From positions 1 to 64,000 of the forward strand of contig JABURR010000042.1 in NCBI GenBank assembly GCA_014762635.1: DNA of 64,000 nucleotides, in the 5' to 3' direction. Of the stretch, positions 21,623 to 31,122 are shown in pieces (position 1 is the stretch's first letter; every line of letters starts with the position of its first letter). The notes beneath the pieces are model-generated. The model searched no databases and was not told where the DNA came from. It saw nothing but the letters and a program-made list of their open reading frames with translations. The translations under genes were made by a program, and so were the position numbers. The stretch comes from Paracoccaceae bacterium (GTDB taxonomy: Bacteria > Pseudomonadota > Alphaproteobacteria > Rhodobacterales > Rhodobacteraceae).

Positions 21623-22114
21623 ATGATGACGACACGCATCCTTCTGGCACTCGTTCTGGCCACCGGGCTTTCGGGATGCGCCAATTTTTCCGGTTCGCCC
21701 ATGAATCCCAAGAACTGGTTCGGCGGCAAAGAGGAACCCGCGGAGTCGCTCGCGGTCGACGAGGTTCAACCCGATCCGGCAGCCGTGCCGCCCATCGCGG
21801 AGGATGGTCGGCGCCTTGTTTCTCAGGTCACCAGCGTCGCGGTGGAGCGAATTCCCGGCGGCGCGATCCTGCGAGCCCAGGGCATCGCGTCTGGCACCGG
21901 GAATTTCAACGCCTCGCTTGAACCGCTGAACGACGAATTCCCCATCAACGGTGTGCTGATCTACGCCTTCCGCATCGCAACGCCGGAAGACGCAGAGGAC
22001 ACTGGCGCCGTGCAACCGGTGGTCGTCGCCCATTACCTCTCGGACTGGCGGTTGAGAGGCGTTCGACAGGTCCGCGTCGTGGCCGAGACCAACACCGCCT
22101 CGACCGCGCGCTAG
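21623..22114 (+). CDS. small lipoprotein of unknown function
   Basis: A 163-residue predicted lipoprotein. The signal ends in the lipobox LSGC with Cys at about residue 19, following MMTTRILLALVLATG. The mature protein begins NFSGSPMNPKNWFGGKEE, a spacer rich in Gly, Pro and acidic residues, then a beta-rich domain with LVSQVTSVAVERIPGGAILRAQG, and no enzyme motif. The orientation and composition suggest envelope or outer-membrane attachment. Its stop shares the CTAG bases with the convergent rnd stop. Confidence 0.78.
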   Translation: MMTTRILLALVLATGLSGCANFSGSPMNPKNWFGGKEEPAESLAVDEVQPDPAAVPPIAEDGRRLVSQVTSVAVERIPGGAILRAQGIASGTGNFNASLEPLNDEFPINGVLIYAFRIATPEDAEDTGAVQPVVVAHYLSDWRLRGVRQVRVVAETNTASTAR

Positions 22115-23268
22115 AGGTCGAAGGTCTCCACCCGCGGCCCGCGGGCAACGAGGCCGATCTTCCCTTCGCACAGGCGCAGCGCATCCTCGCCGAAAACCTC
22201 GCGCCGCCACCCCTTCAGGGCCATCACGTCGCGCATGCCTCCGGCGATTGCATCAAGGTCCGCCGAGGTGGCGATCAGCTTTTGCGCCACGCCTGCCGTG
22301 TCGGATTTTGCCTTGAGCAATACCCGCAGCATATCGGCCAGCGCCGGGTTGACCTGCAGCTTCTCCCGGCTCAGGTCAGGGCGTGGGTAGTCTTCGGGAC
22401 GAGCCGCTGCACCTGCTTGTACGGCAGCAAGAATTCCATCGGCGATATCTCCCCTCCGTGCCTCTCTGAGCAGAAGGCGAGAGCGAGACAGGTCTTCCAT
22501 GGTGCTGGGCTTGGTCGATGCCAATTCCAGAAGGGCGTCGTCCTTGTAGACCCGGTTCCGGGGAATGTTACGATCTTGAGCATAGATTTCGCGAAACCGA
22601 GCAAGCTCACGCACCATCGACAGGAACTTCCCGGAATTGGTGCGGGTTTTCACCCGCTTCCAAGCCTCTTCCGGCTTGATGATATAGGTCTCGGGCGTGG
22701 TCAGGACTTCGAGTTCTTCCTCCACCCATTTCTGGCGTTTTGATTTCGCGATCTGGCTCGACAGTTCTTCGTAGATGACCCGAAGATGCGTGACATCCGC
22801 AAGCGCGTAGGTCTTCTGGGCATCCGACAGCGGGCGGCGCGACCAGTCGGTGAACCGCGATGTCTTGTCGAGCGATTGCTTGGCAACCTTGCGCACCAGG
22901 GTCTCGTATCCGACCTGTTCGCCAAACCCGCAGACCATCGCCGCGACCTGGGTGTCGAACAGAGGTTCCGGGAATACGCCGCCTTCGATGAAGAAGATTT
23001 CCAGATCCTGACGCGCGGCATGAAATACCTTCACGACCGACTTGTCGCGGAACAACTCATAGAGCGGATCCAGGGAAATTTCCCTCGAGAGCGGGTCTAC
23101 GAGGACAGCATCCTCTTTCTCCGGCCCGGGCACGGCAAGTTGCACCAGGCAAAGCTTGGAGTAATAGGTGCGCTCTCTGAGAAATTCAGTATCGACGGTA
23201 ACGTAGGGGTGGTTTCGCGCGCGTTCGCAGAAAGCCGCCAGCCCCTCGGTCGTTGTTATTGTGATCAT
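22111..23268 (-). CDS. rnd: ribonuclease D
   Basis: A 3'-to-5' exoribonuclease for maturing tRNA and other RNAs. The 385-residue protein has the DEDD exonuclease motifs: VTVDTEFLRERTY (D and E), VFHAARQDLEI, and the YALADVTHLRVIYEEL motif with the last Asp and Tyr. HRDC-type helical domains follow in the C-terminal half. The start is the ATG at 23268 (MITITTTEGLAAF). Codons further upstream do not match the family. It is the last gene of a minus-strand run of purM, purN, rnd, separated from purN by about 110 bp. Confidence 0.95.
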   Translation of the reverse strand: MITITTTEGLAAFCERARNHPYVTVDTEFLRERTYYSKLCLVQLAVPGPEKEDAVLVDPLSREISLDPLYELFRDKSVVKVFHAARQDLEIFFIEGGVFPEPLFDTQVAAMVCGFGEQVGYETLVRKVAKQSLDKTSRFTDWSRRPLSDAQKTYALADVTHLRVIYEELSSQIAKSKRQKWVEEELEVLTTPETYIIKPEEAWKRVKTRTNSGKFLSMVRELARFREIYAQDRNIPRNRVYKDDALLELASTKPSTMEDLSRSRLLLREARRGDIADGILAAVQAGAAARPEDYPRPDLSREKLQVNPALADMLRVLLKAKSDTAGVAQKLIATSADLDAIAGGMRDVMALKGWRREVFGEDALRLCEGKIGLVARGPRVETFDL

Positions 23269-23375
23269 GTCGCCCTTGGCTGTCGTCTTATTTGCCCCCT
23301 GATAGGCAAATGTGACCGAAATGTGAAGCGGCGTCGGGCAATGAAATTGCACGCGTGGCAAATGCTCCCCAGAAA

Positions 23376-23966
23376 CTACTCGAGGAGGAGTTTGCTCCGC
23401 TCTCCCTCAGCAAATCGGCGCAGCACCGCCGGATAGAGTTGATGCTCCATCGGAAGCACCCGGGCCGCGAGATCGTCCGGCGTGTCATTGCCACGAATGG
23501 GAACGATGGCCTGCCCCAGGATCGGCCCGCCATCAAGCTCCGCCGTGACTTCGTGCACGGTGCAGCCCGCGACCGCATCCCCGGCCTCGATTGCCCGCGC
23601 GTGGGTGTGCAGGCCGCGGTACTTGGGTAAAAGGGACGGATGGATGTTCAGCATCCGGCCTTCCCACGCCTTGGTGAACCCGGCGGTCAGGATGCGCATG
23701 AACCCGGCAAGGCAAATGATGTCGGGACGAGCGGCCTGAAGAGCCTCCAGTAGCGCGGCCTCGAAACTTTCCCGGTCGGGATAGGCCTTGTGATCGACGA
23801 CTGCCGTTTCGACGCCCAAGGCAGCGGCTTTCTCGAGCCCTACCGCGCCGGGCACGTTAGAAACCACCAAAACGGGTTCAGCCGGGTGGTCTTCGCCCAT
23901 GCTTTCGACCAAGCGGACCATGTTCGACCCGCTGCCCGAGATCAGAATTGCAACGCGTTTCTTCAC
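23376..23966 (-). CDS. purN: phosphoribosylglycinamide formyltransferase
   Basis: Transfers the formyl group in the third step of purine synthesis. The 196-residue protein starts with [18 protein letters not shown], and has [24 protein letters not shown] with catalytic Asn and His, and DGGPILGQ with catalytic Asp. The length fits the stand-alone enzyme. Its ATG overlaps the purM stop by four bases, so the two are translationally coupled. Confidence 0.97.
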   Translation of the reverse strand: MKKRVAILISGSGSNMVRLVESMGEDHPAEPVLVVSNVPGAVGLEKAAALGVETAVVDHKAYPDRESFEAALLEALQAARPDIICLAGFMRILTAGFTKAWEGRMLNIHPSLLPKYRGLHTHARAIEAGDAVAGCTVHEVTAELDGGPILGQAIVPIRGNDTPDDLAARVLPMEHQLYPAVLRRFAEGERSKLLLE

Positions 23967-25009
23967 AGGAGAGTGCCAGAATAGCGGACACCTTCCCCCT
24001 GCCCCACACGGCCGATGCGGAACGTGCGCTCACCTGCCTCGGCCAACAATGCTTCGATCGTCTCGGCCCGGTCGGGAGCCACGACCAGGCACATCCCGAT
24101 CCCGGCGTTGAAGGTCTTGAGCAGTTCGGCCTCGGCCAGTCCGCCGCCCTCGCCAAGCCAGCGAAACACCGGAGGCAGATCCCAAGCATTCAAGTCGATC
24201 TCGGCGCCCAGCCCCTCGGGCAGGACCCGCGGCAGGTTCTCGGTCAGGCCGCCGCCCGTGATATGGGCCAGCGCATGCACCCCGCCCGCCTTGATCGCGG
24301 AGAGACACTGCACGACATAAAGCCGCGTCGGCGCAAGAAGGCTGTCGCCAAGCGAGCCATCGGCAAAGGGTGCATCCGACGCCCAGTCAAGCCCGGACAG
24401 CTGTATAACCTTGCGAACCAGCGAATACCCGTTGGAATGGACGCCATCGGAGGCAAGTCCCAGGATGACATCGCCCTGAGCCACGTCACGGGGCAGATCG
24501 GCCCCCCGTTCCATCGCACCAACAGCGAAACCTGCCAGATCGAAATCCCCGCCATGATACATCCCGGGCATTTCCGCCGTCTCGCCCCCGATCAGAGCCG
24601 CGCCGGACCGTGCACACCCCTCGGCAATGCCGGAAATGATCTCGCTCGCCGCCTCGACGTCGAGTTTGCCGGTGGCGAAGTAATCCAAGAAGAACAGGGG
24701 TTCTGCCCCCTGACAGACGAGATCGTTCACGCACATAGCCACAAGGTCGATGCCGATCGTGTCGAGTTTACCCGTGTCGATGGCGATCCGCAGCTTGGTT
24801 CCCACGCCATCGGTCGCAGCGACAAGCACCGGGTCCGTGTATCCAGCAGCCTTCAGATCAAAAAGCGCCCCAAATCCCCCGAGGCCAGCCATGACGCCCG
24901 GTCGCGAAGTCTTTTTCGCTGCAGGCTTGATCTTCTCGACCAGCGCGTTGCCCGCGTCGATATCTACGCCCGCATCGGCATAGGTCACACCGCTCTTTGA
25001 GGTGCTCAT
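23963..25009 (-). CDS. purM: phosphoribosylformylglycinamidine cyclo-ligase
   Basis: Closes the imidazole ring of the purine precursor (AIR synthetase). The 348-residue protein has [49 protein letters not shown]-like N-terminal ATP-binding sequence, then [20 protein letters not shown] and the [13 protein letters not shown] motif. It forms a unit with purN. The 147 bp upstream also hold the start region of the divergent tRNA gene and its promoter, so the two promoters are close. Confidence 0.97.
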   Translation of the reverse strand: MSTSKSGVTYADAGVDIDAGNALVEKIKPAAKKTSRPGVMAGLGGFGALFDLKAAGYTDPVLVAATDGVGTKLRIAIDTGKLDTIGIDLVAMCVNDLVCQGAEPLFFLDYFATGKLDVEAASEIISGIAEGCARSGAALIGGETAEMPGMYHGGDFDLAGFAVGAMERGADLPRDVAQGDVILGLASDGVHSNGYSLVRKVIQLSGLDWASDAPFADGSLGDSLLAPTRLYVVQCLSAIKAGGVHALAHITGGGLTENLPRVLPEGLGAEIDLNAWDLPPVFRWLGEGGGLAEAELLKTFNAGIGMCLVVAPDRAETIEALLAEAGERTFRIGRVGQGEGVRYSGTLL

Positions 25010-25117
25010 GTGCGCCGCTCCTTGCTAACCTCGTTGGCCGCGGGGTTAGCAATAGTCTGGGGTCGTGTCCATTGGACATCGCGCGACATCTTGCTCGAAA
25101 AGGCGCGTTCGAGCCAC

Positions 25118-25146
25118 TTGACCCGCCGCACCACCCTGCCTAGTGA
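25118..25146 (+). promoter_or_regulatory. promoter of the tRNA-CAU gene
   Basis: TTGACC (25118-25123), 17 bp, TAGTGA (25141-25146), giving a predicted start near 25153, four bases before the mature tRNA. Confidence 0.6.
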
Positions 25147-25156
25147 AAGCTTAGGC

Positions 25157-25233
25157 GGGCCTGTAGCTCAATTGGTTAGAGCAGAGCGCTCATAACGCTT
25201 TGGTTGGGGGTTCGAGTCCCTCCGGGCCTACCA
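25157..25233 (+). tRNA. tRNA with CAU anticodon (Ile2 more likely than elongator Met)
   Basis: A 77-nt cloverleaf with encoded CCA. The acceptor stem pairs GGGCCTG with CGGGCCT, the D-arm is GTAGCTCAATTGGTTAGAGC, the anticodon loop is CTCATAA, and the T-arm contains TTCGAGT. The discriminator is A. CAU could be tRNA-Ile2 (C modified to lysidine) or elongator Met; the anticodon stem and acceptor resemble Ile2, but this is not certain. Not an initiator. Confidence 0.95.
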
Positions 25234-25448
25234 GACAGTCTTGGGTTTTTTCGCGCCTCAGGCAGCATTTTGAATTACCGTTTCTTTTCCGAGGGTTACG
25301 CGCGGCTTTCTTGAACATAGCACATTGGTTTGGCGCTGAGACCGCCAAAATCGCCGACACCTGGGGCACCCGCCCAAACTATCTCTGTCAGGGTCCAAAC
25401 TAAATTTGAAGTAGCATCGTTTTGTGGGGGTATCGCCGACTTCGGCCG

Positions 25449-26745
25449 CTAGCCGAGAAACGCGCGCTGCTCTTCCCAGTCCAACGGCAAGTTTTCCAGC
25501 CGCAGAAGCCGCGTCGCTGTCAGGTGGGTTGGCTGCCGACCGTCAAGAATGGCCGCCACGAGGTCCGGTGCCAGGAACGCCAGTTGCAGCGATCGCGAGA
25601 CATCTGCCACGCTGGTTTTTTCAGCCTTCGCTATCTGCGAGAGTGTCATTGCGTGGATGCGATCGGTATAGGTCTTGAAACGGCGACGGGCATCCAGGAC
25701 GCAACGGACGAGGTTCGGGTCGGGCAATCGTTCACTTCCCGCAGCCCCCTGGAGGACCAACTTGAGTTCTGCGCCGCGCCGAGCGACCTTGATCGGGGCA
25801 GACACTTCCAAGTCAGGGAGATCTGACGACGGCTCACCGAGGCGACCGGTCATGACTGGTCGCAATGAGATCGACGCCGCAAGGCAATCGTCTTTCAGAT
25901 CAACGCGCCGAACGATCGATATCAAAAGCTGCCTACCCTGCCGGGATCGGGCATCAGCCAGTTGATCTCGTACAGATTGGACAGTCGCTGCAACCTGTTC
26001 GCCTGCCCCGCGCCGGCATTTTTCCCAGCAACAGGCTTTGTAATTCCGGATCGCCCAGGCGATCAGAAACCACCTTGGCGAGAACCGTCTCGACTTCTTC
26101 TGCCGGCAAGCGCCATCCTGTTGCTCCGGTTTCGACGCTGCCCTCAACAAGCTTCGGGCTGACGTAATAACGATAGAGTCGCGCCCCTTTGCGAGCATGC
26201 AGAGGGCGCATTCTTTGGCCGTCCGGGTCGTACAGCTTGCCTGCAAGCGGGCTCGGGTGCGCCGCGCGAGTTCGCCTCTGGTGCGACGCACGATTTGAGA
26301 CGAGCAATGCCTGCACCTTTTTCCAGGTGTCCACGTCAACGATGGCCTGATGCTGGCCAGGGTAGATCTTCTCGCGGTGACGGATGCGGCCGATATAGAC
26401 CGGGTTGGAGAGCATCTTGTAGAGTTTTCCGGTCGAAAATATGCAACCGCCGCTCACCCTGCCCTTCCGGCTCGTCCGAAGCGGGGTTCGGTGACCCTGG
26501 CTTGAAAGCTCCGCCTGCAGGCGCCGGACTGAACCAAGGCCCAGGAAACGGTGGAAAATGAGCCGAACAATCTCCGCTTCCTCCGGCACGACGATCAACT
26601 GCCGCGTCTCCGGCAGATAACCAATTGGCGGAATGCCTCCCATCCACATGCCCTTTGCCTTGAATGCCGCGATCTTGTCGCGGATCCGTTCTGCCGTCAC
26701 CTCGCGTTCAAACTGAGCAAGCTGTTTGTGGCTTTGACAACAGAA
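25449..26745 (-). pseudogene. decayed serine site-specific recombinase
   Basis: Remnant of a large serine recombinase. The piece begins in mid-protein at 26745 (FCCQSHKQLAQFEREVTAE), right after an in-frame TGA, so the N-terminal catalytic domain of about 150 residues, with its nucleophilic serine, is missing. The recombinase domain follows, with IRDKIAAFKAKGMWMGGIPPIGY and LYKMLSNPVYIGRIRHREKIYPGQH. Near 26000-26040 the frame shifts: the 5' frame ends in an unrelated tail, and the C-terminal coiled-coil and DNA-binding part (LAFLAPDLVAAILDGRQP, then LPLDWEEQRAFLG) is in another frame. It lies 216 bp from the tRNA gene. No partner genes or attachment sites are visible, so it is a scar of a lost element. 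Confidence 0.88.
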
Positions 26746-26805
26746 TCATTGCAATAATGGCGGAAACCCCTCAGGTTTTGTCTGGAAAAGTGGGGGAAGC
26801 GCCAA

Positions 26806-27636
26806 TTGGCCGAGGCTGCGGCACAATACAGGCACAAAGAAAAGCGCCGGGGCCGGATCAAGAAATCCGAACGCAGGGCGCAAATTCTTCTTGAGTTGAA
26901 GCTGCACCCCCATGTGCGGATCAGCGAACTTGCCAGACGGTTCGATGCCTCCACGGAAACATTGCGCCGCGATCTGGATGCGCTTGCAAAGGATGGTTTG
27001 ATCGACCGGGCACACGGCGGGGCCTCTGCGCCATCGCAGGGGCACTATCCGACTCTCGACCAGCGCAATGCGGCGCGGTCAGAGGAACGGGAACGGATCG
27101 CCCAATTGGCCGCCGCCCAAGTGCGGGATGGTGAAACCATCATGATCGACTCTGGGTCCACCACGATTCAGCTGGCAAGATTTTTGGCATATCGCGGGGT
27201 TACCTGCAAAGTCATCACAAATTCTCTGCCCGTCGCCATGACACTGGGTCACGGGGCCGCCGAAGTCATGTTATGCCCGGGCGAATATCTGCCAGACGAA
27301 AGCGCGGTCGTGGGTCCCGAAACGCTGGAGTTTCTTTCTCAATTCCACGTGGATCGCTGCATTATCGGCGCATCCGGCATTTCTGACGAGGGCGTTTCCG
27401 AAACGGTTCGTGGCTTCGCCGCCGTCAAGAAGGAAATGCTGCGGCGTGCGTCGCGACGCCAGCTCTTGGTGGGGTCAGAGAAATTCGGAAAAGACGGGTT
27501 GGCGCGGGTTACCCGGCTTGATGGCTTGGACACCGTCGTTACAGACGCAAGACCGGATGGGAGCCTGTTGCGGGCGCTGTCTAAATCCGGCGTCGAAATT
27601 GTGGTCGCTGAACCAAGCGGCGACCAAAAAGCCTAG
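26806..27636 (+). CDS. DeoR-family regulator of the PhnD-type transporter operon
   Basis: A 276-residue repressor of the DeoR/GlpR type, usually responding to a phosphorylated intermediate. The N-terminal winged helix is clear at about residues 21-75 (ILLELKLHPHVRISELARRF, STETLRRDLDALAKDGLIDRAHGG), and the sugar-phosphate-isomerase-like C-terminal domain has GETIMIDSGSTTIQLARFL. The start at 26806 is a TTG; no ATG is available before the HTH, and the first 20 residues are basic and not clearly family sequence. Its 5' end borders the recombinase remnant, so the native start region may have been changed by that event. It runs straight into the transporter genes. Confidence 0.85.
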   Translation: MAEAAAQYRHKEKRRGRIKKSERRAQILLELKLHPHVRISELARRFDASTETLRRDLDALAKDGLIDRAHGGASAPSQGHYPTLDQRNAARSEERERIAQLAAAQVRDGETIMIDSGSTTIQLARFLAYRGVTCKVITNSLPVAMTLGHGAAEVMLCPGEYLPDESAVVGPETLEFLSQFHVDRCIIGASGISDEGVSETVRGFAAVKKEMLRRASRRQLLVGSEKFGKDGLARVTRLDGLDTVVTDARPDGSLLRALSKSGVEIVVAEPSGDQKA

Positions 27637-27666
27637 TCAATTAGGATGAAAACCAGGGAGGAAACT

Positions 27667-28641
27667 ATGAAAATCAATCACAAACTGCTACTGGGCGCGT
27701 GCTCCGCGGTCTTGCTGTCGTTTTCGACGGTCGCATCCGCGCAGGATTGCCCGCGCGGCGATCTGGATGAGCGTTTCTGCGACGTCGATGGCGATCTCAT
27801 CGCTGACATCCCCACAGATCCCTCTGAGCAGATCGATCCCGACACGCTCATTTTCGCATATACCCCGGTGGAAGATCCTGCCGTCTATAAGACCGCGTGG
27901 TCGGACTTCCTGAACCATCTCGAGGCAGAAACCGGCAAGGATGTCGTTTTCTTCCCGGTCCAGAACAACGCTGCACAGATCGAAGCGATGCGGTCGGGCC
28001 GACTGCACATCGCGGGCTTCAACACGGGATCGAACCCCTTGGCCGTGAATTGCGCCGGATTCCGGCCCTTCACGATCATGGCCTCCGAAGACGGGAAATT
28101 CGGCTACGAGATGGAAATCATCACCTATCCGGGCTCGGGCATTGAAACCGTGGAAGACATCAGGGGCAAGCAACTGGCCTTTACCTCGCCCACGTCGAAC
28201 TCGGGGTTCAAAGCCCCCTCGGCGATTCTGAAGGGCGACTTCGACATGCTGCCGGAACGTGACTTCGAACCGGTCTATTCGGGCAAGCATGACAACTCGA
28301 TCCTTGGTGTGGCCAACAAGGACTACATGGCAGCCTCCATCGCCAACTCGGTCAAGTTTCGGATGATCTCCCGCGATGTGATCAGCGAAGACGACGTGGT
28401 CACGATCTACAAATCGCAGACCTTCCCGACCACGGGGTTTGGCACGGTCTACAACCTGACGCCCGAGTTGCAGGAAAAGATCCGCAATGCCTTCTTCAGC
28501 TTCGAATGGGAAGGCACCACCCTTGAGGCCGAATTCTCGAAATCCAACGAAGGTCAATTCCTCGAGATGACCTACCAGGAGTTCTGGGAAGTCATCCGCA
28601 AGATCGACGCTGCCAACGGCGTGTCCTACGCCTGCGAGTAA
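27667..28641 (+). CDS. PhnD-like phosphate/phosphonate ABC substrate-binding protein
   Basis: A periplasmic binding protein of 324 residues, with signal peptide cut near A25 (STVASA-QD). It is in the phosphonate/phosphite PhnD family: [53 protein letters not shown]. Before the PhnD domain there is an extra segment with Cys28 and Cys38 and D39-x-D41-G-D43-x-x-x-D47, which looks like a calcium-binding loop. The start is the ATG at 27667 behind GGGAGGAAAC. The ligand is inferred only as a phosphorus compound. A strong stem-loop follows the gene, before the ATPase. Confidence 0.88.
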   Translation: MKINHKLLLGACSAVLLSFSTVASAQDCPRGDLDERFCDVDGDLIADIPTDPSEQIDPDTLIFAYTPVEDPAVYKTAWSDFLNHLEAETGKDVVFFPVQNNAAQIEAMRSGRLHIAGFNTGSNPLAVNCAGFRPFTIMASEDGKFGYEMEIITYPGSGIETVEDIRGKQLAFTSPTSNSGFKAPSAILKGDFDMLPERDFEPVYSGKHDNSILGVANKDYMAASIANSVKFRMISRDVISEDDVVTIYKSQTFPTTGFGTVYNLTPELQEKIRNAFFSFEWEGTTLEAEFSKSNEGQFLEMTYQEFWEVIRKIDAANGVSYACE

Positions 28642-28654
28642 TCCATTACCAGTC

Positions 28655-28678
28655 CGGCGGGCCTGAACGGGCCCGCCG
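28655..28678 (+). promoter_or_regulatory. intercistronic stem-loop after the binding protein
   Basis: Perfect 9-bp arms CGGCGGGCC and GGCCCGCCG with a 6-nt loop lie 14 bp after the binding-protein stop and 26 bp before the ATPase gene. Such stems often protect the upstream mRNA or attenuate read-through, giving more binding protein than permease. Confidence 0.7.
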
Positions 28679-28703
28679 ACCACCCTCTAAACCGGGGCAT
28701 TTC

Positions 28704-29495
28704 ATGCTGCGTCTTCAGAAGCTTACAAAAACATACAAGACCGGAGATCAGGCGCTGAAAGCGATTGATCTTGAGGTGCCCAAGGGGCAGGTTCTGGCAC
28801 TGATCGGACCGTCGGGCGCGGGCAAATCGACCATGATCCGGTGCATCAACCGGCTGGTCGAACCGACAGACGGCGGGGTTCATCTGGGAGATATGGACCT
28901 AACCAAGCTCGGCTCGAGCGCGTTGCGGAAGGCGCGCCGCGAGATGGGCATGATTTTTCAGGAATATGCGCTGGTCGAGCGTTTGACGGTCATGGAAAAC
29001 GTGCTGTCAGGACGGTTGGGCTATGTGGGGTTCTGGCGGTCATTCCTGCGTCGCTTTCCGCAATCGGACGTAGACGAGGCATTCCGGCTTCTCGATCGTG
29101 TCGGGCTTCTGCACATGGCCGACAAACGCGCCGATGAACTGTCTGGCGGCCAACGTCAGCGGGTCGGCATTTGCCGTGCGCTGATCCAGAATCCCAAGCT
29201 TTTGCTTGTGGATGAGCCGACCGCCTCACTGGACCCGAAGACAAGCCGGCAAATCATGCGGCTGATAACCGAGCTGTGCAAGGAACGCGGTCTGGCCGCG
29301 ATCATCAATATTCACGACGTCGCGTTGGCTCAGATGTTCGTCCCCCGTGTTGTCGGGCTCCGTTTTGGCGAGGTCGTCTATGACGGTCTGCCCACCGGTC
29401 TGACGCCCGGCAAACTGACCGAGATCTACGGTGAGGAAGACTGGGAGGCGACCATCGAAAAGGTGGATGACGAAGATATCGAGGCTACCGAATGA
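28704..29495 (+). CDS. PhnC-like phosphonate/organophosphate ABC ATPase
   Basis: The 263-residue cytoplasmic ATPase of the importer. Walker A is [11 protein letters not shown], the signature is [15 protein letters not shown], Walker [13 protein letters not shown] and the H-loop NIHDVALA. It belongs to the PhnC branch by position and sequence. It overlaps the first permease gene by four bases. The C-terminal tail is acidic (DEDIEATE). PhnC homologues serve phosphonates, phosphite or phosphate esters, so the true substrate cannot be fixed. Confidence 0.9.
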   Translation: MLRLQKLTKTYKTGDQALKAIDLEVPKGQVLALIGPSGAGKSTMIRCINRLVEPTDGGVHLGDMDLTKLGSSALRKARREMGMIFQEYALVERLTVMENVLSGRLGYVGFWRSFLRRFPQSDVDEAFRLLDRVGLLHMADKRADELSGGQRQRVGICRALIQNPKLLLVDEPTASLDPKTSRQIMRLITELCKERGLAAIINIHDVALAQMFVPRVVGLRFGEVVYDGLPTGLTPGKLTEIYGEEDWEATIEKVDDEDIEATE

Positions 29496-30307
29496 GCCAT
29501 CGTGAATTGGACGACATGCTGGGCAAAGGGTGGCGAAAGCCGGCCTTTGTCAAGAATCCGCTGGTGCGCTGGCTTCTGATCGTTGGATTTGTCGCCTACC
29601 TGATCGCGGCCTTCATGACGATCGAAGTCGATTGGGGCCGGGTCTATGAAGGTCTGGACCGGGGCTGGGCCTTCATCCTCGCCTTCACCAGCCCGGACTT
29701 CCTTTCGCGTTGGAGCGACATCTGGGGCGGCCTTGTTGAAAGCATCGTGATGACGGTCGCAGCCTCGGTCGTCGGCATCCTGATCTCGATCCCGATCGGG
29801 TTGGGCGCCGCGCGCAACATCGCACCGCTGCCGGTTTACGTGGTCTGTCGCGGAATCGTCGCGATCAGCCGTGCCCTGCAAGAGATCATCGTTGCTATTC
29901 TGCTGGTCGCGATCTTCGGCTTCGGTCCACTGGCCGGTTTCCTGACCCTCTCCTTCGCCACCATCGGCTTCCTGTCGAAACTCCTGGCGGAAGACATCGA
30001 ATCCATGGATAAGGTGCAGGCCGAGGCGATCAAGGCCAGCGGCGCCCGATGGATGCAATGGATCAACTACGGGGTGCAGCCGCAGGTCATGCCGCGACTG
30101 GTGGGTCTGTCCATGTACCGGATCGACATCAACTTTCGCGAAAGCGCGATCCTGGGCCTTGTGGGCGCAGGGGGCATCGGCGCGACGCTCAACACCGCTT
30201 TCGACCGCTATGAATACGACACGGCGGCCGCCATCCTTATCCTGATCATCGGGATCGTCATGACGCTTGAATACCTCTCAGGTGTAATCCGCGCGAGGGT
30301 ACAGTAA
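29492..30307 (+). CDS. PhnE-like ABC permease 1
   Basis: An inner-membrane permease of 271 residues with about six hydrophobic segments and a cytosolic EAA loop ([19 protein letters not shown]) that contacts the ATPase. The segment [20 protein letters not shown] is typical of PhnE. It overlaps the ATPase and shares its last base with the start of a second permease gene, so a heterodimer of PhnE-type subunits is likely. Confidence 0.9.
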   Translation: MSHRELDDMLGKGWRKPAFVKNPLVRWLLIVGFVAYLIAAFMTIEVDWGRVYEGLDRGWAFILAFTSPDFLSRWSDIWGGLVESIVMTVAASVVGILISIPIGLGAARNIAPLPVYVVCRGIVAISRALQEIIVAILLVAIFGFGPLAGFLTLSFATIGFLSKLLAEDIESMDKVQAEAIKASGARWMQWINYGVQPQVMPRLVGLSMYRIDINFRESAILGLVGAGGIGATLNTAFDRYEYDTAAAILILIIGIVMTLEYLSGVIRARVQ

Positions 30308-31122
30308 TGCCGGTGCTTGAAAGAGAGGGCGCCCAGATCTGGCGCAGACGGACCACCCGCGAAAGCCTGGTCCGATGGTTCGGCTGGTTTCTTGGCACGG
30401 CAGTCTTCGTCTACTGCTGGCAAATCATTTCGGCCTCGACCACATGGTTTTTCGTCTGGGACGCTCCGCGCATCGCAGATGACATCTGGACCCGCGCGAC
30501 ACCTCCCAAATGGGGGTACATTACCCAGTTGGGCGGTCCGATCTGGGATACGCTGAATATCGCGACGCTCGGCACCCTGATATCGCTCTGTCTTGCGGTT
30601 CCAGTGGCCTTTCTCGCCGCGCGCAACACCACGCCCTCGGCGCTCGTCATCCGGCCCATAGCGCTTCTTATCATTGTCTCGACCCGCTCGATCAACTCGC
30701 TGATCTGGGCGCTTCTGCTGATCGCCATTATCGGCCCCGGCGTCTTTGCCGGTGTCGTCGCGATCGCCATCCGCTCGATCGGTTTCTGCGCCAAGCTTCT
30801 TTATGAAGCCATCGAGGAAATCGACCACAGCCAGGTCGAAGCGATTACCGCCACCGGGGGCAGCCGCTGGCAGGTCATGGCCTACGGCATTGTCCCGCAA
30901 ATCCTGCCCGCCTTCGCCGGCATCGCTGTCTTCCGCTGGGACATCAACATCCGGGAGTCTACCGTCTTGGGGCTGGTCGGCGCAGGTGGTATCGGATTGC
31001 AGCTTTCCGCCTCGCTCAACGTGTTGGCCTGGCCGCAGGTCAGTCTCATTCTGATCGTGATCCTCGCTGCCGTCGTCATCAGCGAATGGGTCTCCGCCAA
31101 GGTTCGGGGGGCTATCATTTGA
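30307..31122 (+). CDS. PhnE-like ABC permease 2
   Basis: The second PhnE-family permease, 271 residues, with EAA loop sequence VEAITATGGSRWQVMAYGI and hydrophobic segments typical of the family. The two permeases are similar in length but clearly diverged, so they are old paralogues. The gene ends in a TTGA overlap with the next gene, a HAD hydrolase, linking transport to phosphate-ester cleavage. Confidence 0.9.
   Translation: MPVLEREGAQIWRRRTTRESLVRWFGWFLGTAVFVYCWQIISASTTWFFVWDAPRIADDIWTRATPPKWGYITQLGGPIWDTLNIATLGTLISLCLAVPVAFLAARNTTPSALVIRPIALLIIVSTRSINSLIWALLLIAIIGPGVFAGVVAIAIRSIGFCAKLLYEAIEEIDHSQVEAITATGGSRWQVMAYGIVPQILPAFAGIAVFRWDINIRESTVLGLVGAGGIGLQLSASLNVLAWPQVSLILIVILAAVVISEWVSAKVRGAII

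Noticed and set aside
25234-25448. Possible gene fragment between the tRNA and the recombinase remnant
   Set aside because: No frame resembles a known protein; probably decayed flanking DNA of the lost element. Nothing else is supported in it.
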